DNA from: Dreissena polymorpha
Taxonomy: Eukaryota > Mollusca > Bivalvia > Myida > Dreissenidae
Direction: 5' to 3'
Assembly (NCBI RefSeq): GCF_020536995.1
Contig: NC_068362.1
Location: 103,938,376-104,002,375, forward strand
DNA: 64,000 nucleotides
The notes beneath the pieces were generated by a model, which was not told the DNA's origin, did no database searches, and saw only the letters and a program-made list of their open reading frames with translations. Every line of letters starts with the position of its first letter. Positions within the stretch are counted from its first letter, which is position 1. Positions 1 to 12,765 of the stretch are shown piece by piece. The position numbers and the translations under genes are program-made.

Positions 1-984
1 GATCACCATGTTAATCGTTGTGTTTGTAGGAAGGTCGGTTGTTTGGTTTGTCATTTGTCATTAAATGTCATTCGAACTACTGCTTCATTTTTGCTGAAGC
101 TCTCGGGACATGATAGTTTTTTTGCTGGCTATTATCGAACCCTGCATCAGCTTTTCGATTTATTAATCACTCAAGAAAAAATCGCTTTATTAATTCACCT
201 TGTGTGTTATCCTAGAAGAAATTACGTCAAAAACAGTTAACAAACACGGAGGTAAACTAGACGAGTAAGTCATATTGGTGTGGCCTGATGATATCAATTG
301 TTGTGCATTCACCATGGTAAACTGCTTACGCCATAAGTAAACAATACAGGTAATCATAATCATAAATTGGCCATGCGATGATTGGTCTGGCACTTTAAAC
401 CGTTTAAAGAATCCCGGGACACCATGCCTTTTGCTGATTGACGAATGTAAGGTACAAGGCCGATTGCATTTGACAAAATGCCGAATACCGCTACCCTTAA
501 TGTAAAAATATATAAAATTGAAACTTGTTTTGTATTGCAGTATTATGGTGCTTAGATTCGACAAGTGGCTTAAAGCCTTTAGTCCTTACAGAGGGGGCAT
601 TCTGAAAACATTGCACAAGAGAGAAAATTTAGCGATGTTAAAATGCATGTGCGATTTCCCTGCTTTTGCATAACTGATTGTATAGGGGTTACACAAACAT
701 TACATAATTATGCTGTATTAAATGCGATACGTTCATTTGACAATCGCAAAAATTAACATTCCCGAAAAGTCCAGTCCCTCATGGATTTTTATATATTTTT
801 TCTTCACAGATTATATCAATTTTCATATGAAAGATACCTCGTGGAGAATTTTCATTGTTTAAGTATCCTTTTTTATTGGAGAAATATTCTTTGATTGACT
901 AAAGTCAAAACGTTATTTTGGTGTAATGACGTCATAAAAAAACCCATATCGTGTATTAAGAAAAGTATAGATTTGGATATATTT
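1..984. other. unassigned AT-rich DNA
   Basis: No gene is supported here. The two open frames (43-240 plus and 190-564 minus) overlap, resemble no family I know, and lack convincing splice sites. The sequence is low in complexity with T- and A-rich runs. Confidence 0.5.
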
Positions 985-1510
985 GTATATTATAGGTTTA
1001 TATAACGTTTCACAAATAGTAAAAAAAGTTATGGAAAAGAACCGATATTCACCGACACGTTATAACATGTTTTGTTAATTTCTCGCTAAAGAAAAAATTC
1101 CTGAACTCGTTAACTAAAATATAATTTGAAATTATACTTCGTTGTCATATTTTGTGAGGGCGTTAATCCGGATAGTAAAAATCGACCGTTGTTTGATCAA
1201 TATATTTCGGAAATGCGATTGTTTTATAGTAGAAAGAAAAACAACAAATGCATTATCAAAAATAATAATAAACAACGAAGAATTTTCTCAACACATGAAA
1301 TGCAGACATTTATTTATATGTAAACCAAGGGAGAAAAGTAATGATTACTGTTTATTTACTAATGTTGCAGTATTGTAACTTTGCCTAGCTATTTTGGTCA
1401 TTCTTGCACCACATCGTTAAGGAGAGGATTGTAAACCGGGTCTGTAGTATTAGTAGCAAATGAGGTTTATTGCAAGAAGACCAAGGGCGGAACCCTATGT
1501 AAGTCACCAA
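985..1510 (+). repeat. copy D, part x, of a dispersed non-coding block
   Basis: This stretch aligns by eye, with gaps, to 28,590-29,140. Shared landmarks in the same order are an 'aacgtttc' start, 'cgttgtttgatcaa', 'aagggagaaaagt', 'atctcgttaagg'-like text, a 'gaggtttatt' segment, 'caagaag', and 'gaaaccct' followed by 'aggtcacc'. Small open frames inside it (65 and 78 codons) are not conserved as reading frames in the other copy, so I do not call them genes. The copies are clearly diverged, so this is an old duplication or repeat family. Confidence 0.6.
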
Positions 1511-1739
1511 ACCAAATTATTCAGGCCAAGTTTGAACAAAACGGCACAACCCCAGCACTAATACACCATAAGTGTCAATTGACTCGCGTGTTTATCTTTA
1601 TAATTTGTTTTATTTGTTCCAAAGCTTAAATTACCAATTCTTCATTACGTTAACCGTTCGCCGTGTGAAACTGCTGCTGTCGAAATATGTCTACATGCTT
1701 GAATTTTGTTGTTTATAGATGGGCATGCAAAATTTTAAG

Positions 1740-1965
1740 TCAAAGTTTAGATGGAACAATCCTTAAGACGCATTGTAATTATCAGCGGTTCGCTACGATA
1801 TAACTGGGTTACAACGAATAAGAAGGATTTATACGGATAAACGTGTAACAGCCTGCCGTTTACGTTGTCCGAAGTAAGCATTATTCAAATTAAAACAAAA
1901 TGCATTTAAGTTTACAATTACTTACAATATATATGACTGTTCTAATTCCTCAAATTATTTGATTT
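1740..1965 (+). repeat. copy D, part y, of the dispersed non-coding block
   Basis: Aligns to 31,680-31,895. Shared text includes 'ctacgatataac', 'gtaataacctgcc'-like sequence, 'ttgtccgaa', 'tgcatttaagt' and 'ttacttacaat', ending near 'atttgatttt'. Parts x and y are only ~230 bp apart here but ~2.5 kb apart in the second location, because another copy of the block lies between them there. Confidence 0.6.
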
Positions 1966-1968
1966 TTA

Positions 1969-2276
<308 letters not shown>

Positions 2277-2277
2277 A

Positions 2278-2602
2278 GCTGAAAAAAAAGAAGATATTAT
2301 TCAAAAATTTGTCCCAGCTTTCGTGAGTCTAGGAAGTTAGTTAGGCATTAGTACATGTTTGTGCATTCTGTGTTCAATCCACATTCCCTAAAGCATGTCA
2401 GTGTTTTTGATTGTTGGTAACCATATCGTAAAGATGGGGTTTTCTGCGGATACTCAACATTTTTCCCGCCGCAACACCCACAACACATAACACAAAACTT
2501 TAAAAGCTTCAGCTTACAAATAGCTGAAAAAAAAGAAGATATCTTTCAAAAATTTGTCCCAGCTTTCGTGAGTCTAGGAAGTTAATTAGGTATGAGTACA
2601 GG
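2278..2602 (+). repeat. pair of ~80-bp direct repeats
   Basis: The segments at about 2,278-2,356 and 2,522-2,602 are nearly identical: 'gctgaaaaaaaagaagatat', 'caaaaatttgtcccagcttt' and 'cgtgagtctaggaagtta' occur in both. They sit 243 bp apart, directly downstream of the microsatellite. No function is visible. Confidence 0.9.
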
Positions 2603-5149
2603 GGTACACGCCGGGTCCTCAAAAAGCAACTTCATGTTTGAAAGAACCTCATTAACTTCGAAATACACACACAATTGAACTATGTCAATGACATAAATAT
2701 TCACGCGCCGCACCGCACACTTTTCCCAACATGTACCTCCATGCCAGGATAGGCAATGGTACAGACATAGCTATACCTATTTATTTTCATATTGTCAATT
2801 CTATTTTGAATGATTAAAATATTTCAATTGGCCCCGTTGGCTGGGTGAAGAACATCGTACTTCCTGGAACTGAGCGCCATTTCTTTGATTATAGCTGTTT
2901 TCAACTATATGGGTTTCGATAATGGGAAACGATGAGGGAACAATACCGTTGTTTCGTTAACTAATTTCAAACTTCTCTGTGGTTTAGTTAGTTTCATCGC
3001 TCACGACTAAAACAGCATTTGTGTTTTACAATTGTGTAGTCAGAAGTGGGATATGATGTCTTAGTTTAATATAATTTAAATCTCAACCCTGCTTGATTTG
3101 TATATCTTTTAATAGCATCAATAATAATGGCATTCCATATCTTGATATTTCATTCAATACGAATCACTGTATTAGCACATTAGAGACTAACGACTTCAAA
3201 CAACTTCGATTCAGTAGAAGACCGGTTGCACGTTCTTTTCCGATTTAAGACAATTCATCAAGGTTCTTTTAACACAGCTGTCGCTCCGAACGAACGAACA
3301 ACATACACACAATTATCACACACACTTTTAAATTTAAACAAAAAAGGTAAGCCTGACACATAATAAGGAAATGCTCGCATTTATGTGATTGCAACAAAAA
3401 GGACCCAATGACACGTGTCCCGACTGAGTCTGAAAGGTACTTGTGCTTTACAAATTTTGAGCGGCGCGAGTATGGAACACTTAGGAGGAGGTTGTAAGAA
3501 AGATTAGCCCCATTATTTAGCGTCAATCTTTGTGACTGAAAAGTCACAGCACAGAATAGTTCTGTGTTAGCGTAGAATCGATAGCCTAAAATGACGACAA
3601 CTTTATTCAGCTTTGGGAAAAATCGGCTTCCGACTAATATCAAACTGCTCCCGAACAAATGTTTCAAAGAAACGCGGCAAACAAGAGTTTTTATGAATAC
3701 GCACCGCAAAGGAAGTCAAATAAATGTTTCGGATGCTTTTCTCCTAGCTACATGAACTTATGGACATCGTGTCCGCACATTGCAAATCCTCGCACGCGAC
3801 TTAACGTCATAAATATACCACGAGAAAATTTACAAAACAAGCACTATTAACCATAGACCACCGGACTAAAGTAAAAAAATTGTGCGCTGAAGATGGAAGT
3901 CGCACACATACTCGTATAAAGGAAAACTACATTAAACTACATTTCTACAAAATGGCCAATATAAGAAACGACATACGACAAATTCATTCAGATACTTTTG
4001 GATCGCATTTAACATATTATAACGGTTTCTATCACACATTTATTCCTATAAATGTTCTCATTGGTACAACATCATCCTCGGTTCCCGACGAAGCATTTCA
4101 TCGAGTAAGTTTAATTTAAACTTCCTTTTTCAAATGTTCTCAAGACGGGGAATGAGAAACCTTTGGCAGTCAGCGGAAGGGTCACTTTTATTGTCCGAAT
4201 GTTAAGTTAAATATTATGTCCAATCATGTAGTGTCTTTTAAAGGTTAGGAGAGGACATTATATGACAAGATTTTATCGAACAATATGTTGATACCATCAA
4301 TAACAAACGGTCATGTTTAATTATTTGTGGACATGTTTTACAATTAAGACTTGTGGTCAAGTAAACCAGTCATGCAAAGTTCAGCTACAAAAGACTTTAA
4401 AATAGTCCGTCTTATTTACGAAATCTGATTTCGGTCGAGATATATCTTAAAGAACGTTTATCACAGAATGTCATGGAAGAACTGTCTACAGGCCCCGTGG
4501 CATACTTGGAATTTGCATAATAGTTTGTCATGTTAATAAGATTTCCAACTTGCTTATTTTTAATATTTTAAAACTTGGTCAATCTGACGTTACAGTGAAG
4601 AACAAACACCCACACAGAAACTTGTTCTTCATATTTTTTTACTTTGTTCATGACCTTGAATGTGAATCTATTTCATCGGTCCAGGAAACTATAAATTATT
4701 ATGAATAGCTTGACCATCTGGTTGACCTTTATCAAAGAAGCTTTACAATTTAAATAAGCCAGAAAAGCCAGGTTTGCATGATCTTCTTTATCAAAGTGTG
4801 TTCTCAAAAACTGCATACTATATTGGTCAAAGCACTCATACTTCAATGCGGCAATTAAAAGTTTTGGAAAGCGACAAAAAGATAAAGTTAACAAAATGCT
4901 ACATATAAGCATAATTGAACAATCAAATAGTTAATGGGCCAGTCCTGGCTTTTTTGTAAATAACGCCTAATGGCTTTTACAGATTTTGTGCAGACTATTA
5001 TCAACACAACTAAATGATGTTACAGTCAAAGATTATATCTTCCAAGGGATGATGACTGTCTTGACAAATTGTTTATCTCCAAATAATTCAGAAGACACAA
5101 CCTTAACCAGGAATGCTATGGAAGTAACGTTCTTTTAAGGCATAATTAT
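2603..5149. other. unassigned DNA with one 146-codon minus frame
   Basis: The largest frame, 3,269-3,709 minus, has a hydrophobic, cysteine-rich translation. It shows no domain I recognise, and its start codon and splice context are not convincing. A 79-codon plus frame at 3,880-4,119 is also unrecognised. I see no RNA gene and no obvious repeat partner. Confidence 0.4.
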
Positions 5150-5903
5150 TATCTACGGTTTGTTCACTGCTTTGCTAAAATCGCCACACCAATACACATT
5201 TTTTGCTGAAAAGAGCAACACATATATCTGGGATGACGAGTGTTCAATAACGTCAACGAAACCTTAACATAATTTCCAAATTAAGATTATCCTGTAACAA
5301 ACACACAATTTGTTCTACCTAGACACTGATTCATCAGACCGGTTTACTAAAGCTGTATTCTCCCAAGTTTAAAACGGTAACGATATTGTTGCAACATATA
5401 AAAAAACTGAGCTACAAGAAAAGGACATGGTTTATAACTTAAAGTCCTTCCATCAATACTTCCATGGTCAGCCAAAAGTGTTACGCAATGACAATGACAC
5501 CAGCCTTGAATGCGCAATATCAAACAGCTAACGGGACATGTAGAGCGCTGGCTTGGAATTATGATGTAACATTGGTACATCGTAAGAGTATCCAGCACAG
5601 AATCGCTAATGCCCTTTCCACAAATCCACAAATCGAACAATCAAATATTGAACCGCTGTGTGTCATTGTACCTCAATTAACTACTTTAAACTCAGAAGAC
5701 ACGGTGCGAATAGTTACACTTAGTGAAACATAAGCGTCCACCTTCAAACCACCACCACTTTTGTGACAAAACTACAGCTTCAGACCTAACAAGGCAAGAT
5801 AGTTCTGTGAGTTTCCTCATCAATGCTATTGAGCATTCTACTTCTATACCTGTATGGTCCCAAGTTTTTTATCAAATAATTGCTATATGGAATAGGTAAG
5901 CAT
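5150..5903 (+). mobile_element. Ty3/gypsy-type fossil, left part (RNase H and linker)
   Basis: Plus-strand translations carry gypsy RNase H landmarks. 'LDTDSSDRFTKAVFSQV' at ~5,320 fits the family's LDTDASD...GAVLSQ block. 'FHQYFHGQPKV' at ~5,450 fits the RHYLYGQPF block, and 'VHRKSIQHRIANALS' near 5,575-5,620 fits the H-R-x-G...ADALS end of the domain. The fragment continues at 13,343 on the far side of the BEL/Pao element, so that element landed inside it. The copy is broken with many breaks. It is older than the BEL/Pao insertion. Confidence 0.75.
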
Positions 5904-6465
5904 TTTAAGTTTAGCCCGGGGAGTTGACTGAAGACAATTTTGTTTGTTACGTTTGACTTCAAATTTATTAAACAATTACAATCGTCTACGTCGAACTACA
6001 AATTAAAGAAAAAATACATACATTTAATGACACATCTAAATAGTGATTAATTCTGGCAAATACATATATAAAGAATAATAGGTAATGCCAATGTCGTTAA
6101 TTCGGGGAAGCCATGGTAGATTTCAGTCGCGAAAAATGATAACATAAAACAACTTTGAAGTTAAACGCCTAACGAACAGAAAATTAGACAGTTACAATAC
6201 GACGCTTTAAAGAGCAAAGGCAATTACTTAAAAACAACGAATATATACCTCTTTGGGGGCTCTACGGGCCTAATAAATATCTGTAATGCCTGGCAAACGA
6301 ACGGCGCCAAAAACGAGCATGCAGGAAAAGGGCAAATGAACGCAGGAAAATTAACTACTAACAAGAACTTTATACTCTCTGGTTCCCGTCGCCAAGGTAG
6401 CAAATGCTACAAATCGACAGTAACAACTTACAAACTACCACAATATCTTTGCGGCGGCACTTACA
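5904..6465 (-). repeat. BEL/Pao 3' LTR
   Basis: Direct copy of 12,766-13,342, sharing long stretches such as 'gacacatctaaatagtgatt' and 'aagccatggtagatttcag'. In minus-strand orientation it lies after pol and is preceded by a purine tract. The outer end reads TT where the other copy has the expected TG. Confidence 0.9.
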
Positions 6466-6718
6466 TGGCTCCCCAAAATTAGCTAATTAACTAATTTTCC
6501 ACATCTACATAGTTCAATGAAACAATGTCGAAACATGTTCATTAGGTTATGAAATCTTATGTTCATTAAACTTTGAATCATGCAAAGGTATGTGCAACAT
6601 ACAATGTATGTATACATATACAACCGCAGCAATTAATAAGCATTAATTTATAAGTCCAAGTAACAAATGCTAATGCTCCTCGACGGGGATGAACCCATTT
6701 GAAGACAGTACATGATCC

Positions 6719-8260
6719 TTAAGATTCACTTGCTTCTTGCAGCAATACAAGATTATGTATAGGTCTCTCTAAGTGTGTTATGCACTTAACTGCTTTCCCT
6801 TTATCATCAAAGGAAATGACATTTGTCTTCACGCCCACCTTTCGGACCATACCGTCTTGATCTGGAATTGCATTTACAACTACAACAAGTTTCCACTTAT
6901 TACGAGGCAAATTTTCATCCTTAGCTAAAACAACATCATTAACCCTGATGTTTCGCTTGGTAGAGATCCTTTTTTATCTCACTTGCAGGTTATTCAAATA
7001 CTCTTTTCTCCATCGGTTCCAAAACTCATTTGCCAGATATAGGATACGTTTCTACCTTCTACGAGTATACAGGTCAGTTCTTATAAAATTGCCAGGGGGC
7101 GGAAGGAGGATCTTCGATTTCATAGTCAGCAAGTGATTTGGGGTGAGCGGCTCCGCAGACAAAGGATCATTTAAGTTCTCAACCAACAGGGGTCTGCTAT
7201 TAACAATTGCAGTTACTTCGCATGCAAATGTACGTACAGCTTCATCGTCAAGTTGACCCCCAAAGTTATGTAAAAGGTCCGATATAATGTTTCGGACAGT
7301 GCCTATCTGACGTTTCCAAACCCCACCCATGTGGCTTGCTGAAGGCACGTTGGGTTTGAAAACAAAGTTGTCACAACCTTCCTTAAGAAGATAGTCAGTT
7401 ATCTAATCACTGTTCATTTCTGGAACTGCTTCTCTAAGTTCTCTTTCAGCGCCTACAAAATTTGTTCCTCGGTCAGATCTTAACTGGCGGATTGGTCCCC
7501 TTAAAGACAGAAAGCGACGAAGAGCATTTATGTAAGAATGGGTATCCAGTATGTTTGCTATTTCAATGTGAATAGAACGACAAGTGAAGCATGTGAATAA
7601 AACACCATACCGTTTCAAATCCTGTTTTGCCTTCTCGAACATAAAAGGGGCAAAAGAAATCTACACCACAATAGGAGAATGGAGGAGCGGGATCAACTCT
7701 GTCGAAGAGAAGATCCGACATTCTTTGATCTTGGAGATGACCACGAAACTTACGACAGACTGTGCAATGATGTATCAGATCAGAGACGGCTGAACTGCAT
7801 CCGATTACCCAGTAACCATTTTCACTTAACTCGTTGGAAGTCATGCCACGCCCTTGGTGTTGAACACGTTCATGGTAATGCCTTATTATGAGCTTAGTTA
7901 TGTGACACTTGCGAGGTAAAATGACAGGATGTGAAGTACCGTAATTAAATGACGCATTGTTCATGCGACCCCCAACACGAATGAGACCGACTTCATCAAT
8001 GACAGGAGAAAGCCTATAAAGACACGAGTCCCTACTGACAGCAGGTAGTTTAACAGAACTTTGACACTGTAGAGAGATGACTTCTTTCTCAAAATTATCC
8101 GCTTGGACCAGCTTTAGGATCTCTACTTCTGCCTGATGAAGGTCATCAACTGAGGGGCGTTGGAATGTCCGAGATTTAAGTGACTTTAAATTTTGTGTTT
8201 CAGACCTTGGCCTTTTTACTCTCCTTTCCATTAAAAGATGTTTGAAACGCAAACACAGCG
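6719..8260 (-). mobile_element. BEL/Pao integrase region (fossil)
   Basis: An H-H-C-C zinc-binding module is visible as 'RHYHERVQHQGRGMTSNEL' followed by 'HHCTVCRKFRG' (about 7,760-7,900). The integrase core follows: 'GVDFFCPF', then 'LRSDRGTNFVGAERELR' near 7,460. Next comes 'PSASHMGGVWKRQIGTVR' near 7,300, the glutamate-region block, which is H/W-rich in BEL/Pao. The end reads 'KWKLVVVVNAIPDQDGMVRK', the typical DUF5641-like C-terminus of BEL/Pao integrases. The region is broken. Confidence 0.85.
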
Positions 8261-8282
8261 CAATTGCACAATTGGCACGATT

Positions 8283-10067
8283 CTAATCAGAGAAGTACTC
8301 CAGTCGCTCTAGACGGGACGGAAAAGAGTTAACAAGTGTTGAGAAGCATTGGGACTTAAGCTCTGGGTCATTATCTTGCAACGAAGAGTAATCTTCACTA
8401 ACTACTGGAGCAGGAACGCTGCTCTTTTCCAAAAGGAAGTTGGTGCCTTTAAACCAGTTGGAATCGACCAACTCTGAAATGGATGCTCCGCGAGAAGCTG
8501 TGTCTGTAACATTATGCTTCGTTTCAACGTATCTCCATTGAGACGGATCAGTAAGGTCTCTTATAAGCTGTACACGGTTTGCAACAAAGACGTGGAATCG
8601 TTTGGAATCGTTTGAAATGTATCCCAATACCACTTTGGTGTCCGTCCAAAAGTATTCAGTTACATGTTCAAACGGTAGCTCCTTCTTCAACAGATTACTG
8701 ACCCTGACCGAACCAGTGGCAGCGGTTAACTCAAGTCTAGGAATTGTCATGTACTGACTGCGGTATTCTCCATTTGACACAAGCCGCTTCCGAAGGCTAT
8801 TCAGACGCCTTAGAGCCATTTCTTTGTTACAGGGCAGCGAGGGGGGATCAACTTTGAAAGGCAAAGGCATTGAATAATGACCATCTATCATAGAAATTCC
8901 CTGACTCATAAGTCTCATGAATTGTTTATCTTCCTGAGGACCGCTAACACCAGACACACCTCGATCGACTAAATCTAGTTCTAACATACGAACTACATCT
9001 GACGTTCCAGTCACCTTAATAGTAGCAGGGAAGGAGAAGGACACACTACTCATGCTACCAGCCTCAGAAACAAGTGTGGGATGAACTTCACGTGTACAAA
9101 TGCGATGACTTATACCTATGCAATCGGCAGGGGCATCTAACGTCTGATTTGGATCAACAATACCCACAATGCTCCAGCCAAGATATGTACGCTGACCGTA
9201 AGGTCCGTTTCCAACCGGTGGAAAGATCTCCCGTGGCATAAGAGCTCTAGCACAGTTATAGCCAATAAGATGTCCACAGTCGCATAATGAAATTGGAATC
9301 AAGTTATCTGCAATTTCTTCAAGGTGAGGCCAAAGTCTGGCAACATCAGGAGTTGGAATGTGATCTCTGTTTCCAGGTATCGTGTCCCTACAGAAGGCGT
9401 CTGGCAAAGGAATTCGAAAAGCGCTATCAAAACCGCGCACAACCAAGCCACGGACCCTTTGGGTCTGAATCAATTGGTTCTCTGCATGCATAGTGAAAAG
9501 AACAAGATAAACTGGTGAATCTGTCACACAAAGAGAAACACAAGTGTTTGAGAGAACAAAGGTAGTATCGGACTGAGTATCAAGAATTGCATAAACCAAT
9601 ACCTCGCGGTCAGGATCGTCACAATGGGATATGTAAACTGGAACGATCATGGAGATCTTACATTGGGCACCAACGTTGCTCATTAACGCTAGACCGGACT
9701 GATTAATCTGATCACCTGCTCCCTTCTGAACCTTTTTGGCGTCTGTAAGAGAATGTTTTTTATTCGTTGGAACCAAAGACCCATGAAGAGACGTTGGGTG
9801 AAACTTACTGCAAGTTTCGCATTTTTTCCTATCCTTACATCTGTTTGAGATATGACCAACATTCAAACAACCAAAACAAAGATTATTATCTTTAGCACAA
9901 GACTTCCTCTCGTAGATGGTTTTTGCCAGAAATCTACGGCAAAGGTCAAGTTCGGGGTTGTATTTACACAGAGGACACTGAGGACGAACCCATTTTGGCA
10001 CACCATTAACGAAATCAGTAGGCTGATTTCCATTAGAACTTGAAAGAAATATAATGAATTCTTTCAT
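8283..10067 (-). mobile_element. BEL/Pao zinc knuckle, protease and RT/RNase H region (fossil)
   Basis: A long open stretch of 594 codons. It starts with a cysteine-rich block containing the CCHC-type knuckle 'CFGCLNVGHISNRC' and a following 'CETCSKFHPTSLH'. The aspartic protease signature 'AILDTQSDTTF' comes next, then RT-associated text ('GHYSMPLPFK', 'ALRRLNSLRKRL'). RNase H text follows ('IPRLELTAATGSVRVSNLL', 'FWTDTKVVLGYI', 'RYVETKHNVTDTASRG'). The copy is a fossil and does not represent a complete polymerase. Confidence 0.88.
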
Positions 10068-11290
10068 TTGATGGAATATTCCGACGTTCTATCAGCGTCT
10101 GAAATGCTGCCTTCCAACCTGGATATTTCAGAGGATCGCCACTGAAAACCGTTGGCTCAGGGGGAGGAAGTCTACTAAGACTAACTTGTTCGGCAAGGGA
10201 CTTGACCAATTCGATGACTCCTTGCTGTGCATCATAACTAGGTGCTGGAGCACTCACTGGTTAAGCTTTAGAAGGGACAGTGGCACTATTAGAAAATAGG
10301 GGACCTCTAGAAAGAGCCGTAGTGCTAGACGTCGCCAATGCTGGTCCTGCATGAAATGAATATTTCGAGTCTGGATAGAACTCTCTAACCATAGGATTCA
10401 TATGTGAGAAACCACTAGGAGTAGAAGCAACACTACGAGGCAGGCTAAAGTCAAGATCATAGGAGGGATCTAGCTTTATAGAGTGTCCGGGTAATTAAGA
10501 AGGTTGACTAGTTTTTTGACAGGTAAGTCTCACCAAATCTTGGTCACCATCAATGGAATGGGCTAAAATATATTCTTCAGTGAAACGGTCACGATCAATC
10601 GGCAGCAGATCCGTGTCTGGTCTAGATCTCGATGGCTGGATTAAGTCAAATGTAGGCTCATCCATTGCGTCAAGATTTGCCTGGGACATTTCTAATCGCC
10701 TCAGCGCTTTAACTCTATCAAATTCCAATTTAGCATTGGATTCCACGTCAAGATATTTAAGTTTAACTTTCAGTGCAGCCGTTTTTGCAGCAATATCAGA
10801 TTAACTAAAGGAACGACAAGCATGTGAAGAGTGTGAGGCCTTACTTGTGCGTGAGGTATCGGAACAAGACCTTAATTCTACATCATATGTCCTCATGCCA
10901 CGAAGAACCTCTGTAACATTTGCTATAAGTTTGTGATATTCTACCTCAATGGGCTCGTATCTCTGACGAATGGAACTGAATTCGACCGTGTCGTCATATT
11001 TCAACTGACTCAAATTGTCGTACTCATTACTTTACTCATTCATGATACTAATCAAGCCGTCCCGTTCCTTCGTTATTGTTTTTGAATCTTCGGAATCCGA
11101 CAAAAGGGAAATCAATTGCGACGCGCGACGATGCCAACGCGATATAAGCGACCTTGTGCCACAAACATGATTATCAATTTGCCAAGCAAGACCCTTTTCG
11201 GTTGGAGTTCTATTACGCTTTTCCAATACTTCACTAGACTCTTCCCCAATATCTGCAGCAGGGTTGTCGGCCGTTTTAGACTACCTTACA
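10030..11290 (-). mobile_element. BEL/Pao gag region (fossil)
   Basis: Minus-strand frames between the leader repeats and the zinc knuckle are acidic and charged, and match the position and composition of BEL/Pao gag. The segment 'PPPEPTVFSGDPLKYPGWKA' near 10,110-10,180 is the family's 'F.GDPL.Y..W...F' capsid entry block. The region is broken. Confidence 0.75.
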
Positions 11291-11332
11291 AGAACCAATA
11301 ACTTAGGAGTACAGGGCGACGATATAAAAAAA

Positions 11333-11750
11333 GTTCTCAGACACAACGTGATCACTAAGTGCTGAAATCTCTTTAAAAGCTAACAGCACAAACCAGCAAG
11401 ATCAAGTGTAATACAAATCAATGAAACTTCTCACAATGCAAGTTCAAACATTAAATTGAAAATTTCAAAAAGTACTCAGACAAAAACTGATCATTAAGTG
11501 CTGAAATCTCTTTTAAAGCTAACAGCACAAAACAGCAAAATAAAGTGTAATACAAATCATTAAGACCTCTCACAATGTAAGTTCAAACATGAAATTGTAA
11601 ATTTCAAAAAGTACTCAGACAAAACGTGATCGCTAAGTGCTGAAATCTCTTTTAAAGCTAACAGCACAAACCAGCAAAATCAAGTGTAATACAAATCATT
11701 TAAACCTCTCACAAAGCAAGTTCAAACTTTAAATTGTAAATTTCAAATAT
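11333..11750 (-). repeat. 139-bp tandem repeat, three copies, in the BEL/Pao leader
   Basis: Units begin at about 11,333, 11,472 and 11,611, each opening with a 'gt(t/a)ctcagacaaaacgtgatc' variant. Shared text includes 'aagtgctgaaatctctttta' and 'gctaacagcacaaa'. The array lies between gag and the 5' LTR, so it belongs to the untranslated leader. Confidence 0.92.
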
Positions 11751-12496
11751 TTGATCCTCATACTCTAAAATTCACACTTACTTTTACTAAAGTAGTATTT
11801 TTCAAGTAAATGCTTAAACAATTAATTAAATGTTCAAAAAATGTACTTCACTTTTAAGTACAGATGTAAAAATTCAAAATAAGTAAACTATAAGTAATTA
11901 AGCAAAAATTTAAACAAATTTCGTGACAGAGCTGCATGAGCTTTCCCTGTACTAAATACTGTAAAAGTAAATCAAACAAATCACAAAAATGAAGTCAAAA
12001 GAGGAATTTCACAAGAATGTCATATATATGTTTCAACAATATACAATCAAAAAAGTTTCCAATCAAAAGGTCGTGTAAAACATAATCTAAGAGTGACATT
12101 TATAAAAAAATATCATCAAGAACACTGTCACTGAATGTCACTGCAAAAGGGTCTCTCATCACGTGTTGTTTCTTCTCTGAGACAATCTTGTTTGTACACT
12201 ATAGACACTTCGTCGTCATCTTCACAAAGTCGCACGACGCTCCTTTCATCGATAGAAAGCAGAAATAGTTCCACACCTGTAGAATTTTCTTCCGGTTTCG
12301 CAGAAATTAACACAAAGTTTGTGTTTCTTCAATGGTGAGATATGTAAAGGGAAATAGCTATAAAAAGCTAATGTTATATTGTTTCATATATGCACCGACT
12401 TTAAATATAATTTCTATTGTATTGTATTGTAATTTGTATTGAATTGTACGTTACGACAACCATCCAAAGCAAAAGAATGGAGTTGTTCATAATATC
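11751..12496 (-). mobile_element. BEL/Pao leader DNA without recognisable genes
   Basis: AT-rich DNA between two tandem arrays in the leader of the element. Overlapping frames on both strands at 12,128-12,338 are low-complexity serine-rich or acidic products with no family resemblance. I see nothing else in this stretch. Confidence 0.6.
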
Positions 12497-12765
12497 GTCG
12501 ACTAATCCACTGGAAGACGTCGGAAGACCATCGTTGTCCGAGAATTGTTTAACATCTGAATGTCGATGTTAAATGAACCAGAGTATGACTGATCCAATGG
12601 AAGACGTCGGAAGACCATCGTTGTCCGATAACTGTTTAACATCTGAATGTCGATGTTAAATGAACCAAGAGTTCGACTGATCCAATGAATGACGTCGGAA
12701 TCCCATCGTTGTCCGATAACGGTTTAACATCTGAACGTCGATGTTAAATGAACCAATAGTTCGCT
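12497..12765 (-). repeat. 87-bp tandem repeat, three copies, next to the BEL/Pao 5' LTR
   Basis: Three units, with 'gacgtcgga' at 12,516, 12,603 and 12,691, abut the 5' LTR. Each contains an inverted repeat, 'tttaacatc' spaced from 'gatgttaaa', able to form a hairpin. The array occupies the place where a primer binding site would be expected. A clear tRNA match is not obvious to me. Confidence 0.9.

Noticed and set aside
3035-3065. Primer-binding-site-like 'gtagtcagaagtgggat'
   Set aside because: There is no LTR upstream and no gag-like frame downstream. It is probably chance.
3880-4119. 79-codon plus frame near the gypsy fragment
   Set aside because: It has no gypsy motif and no known family, and its start is not convincing.
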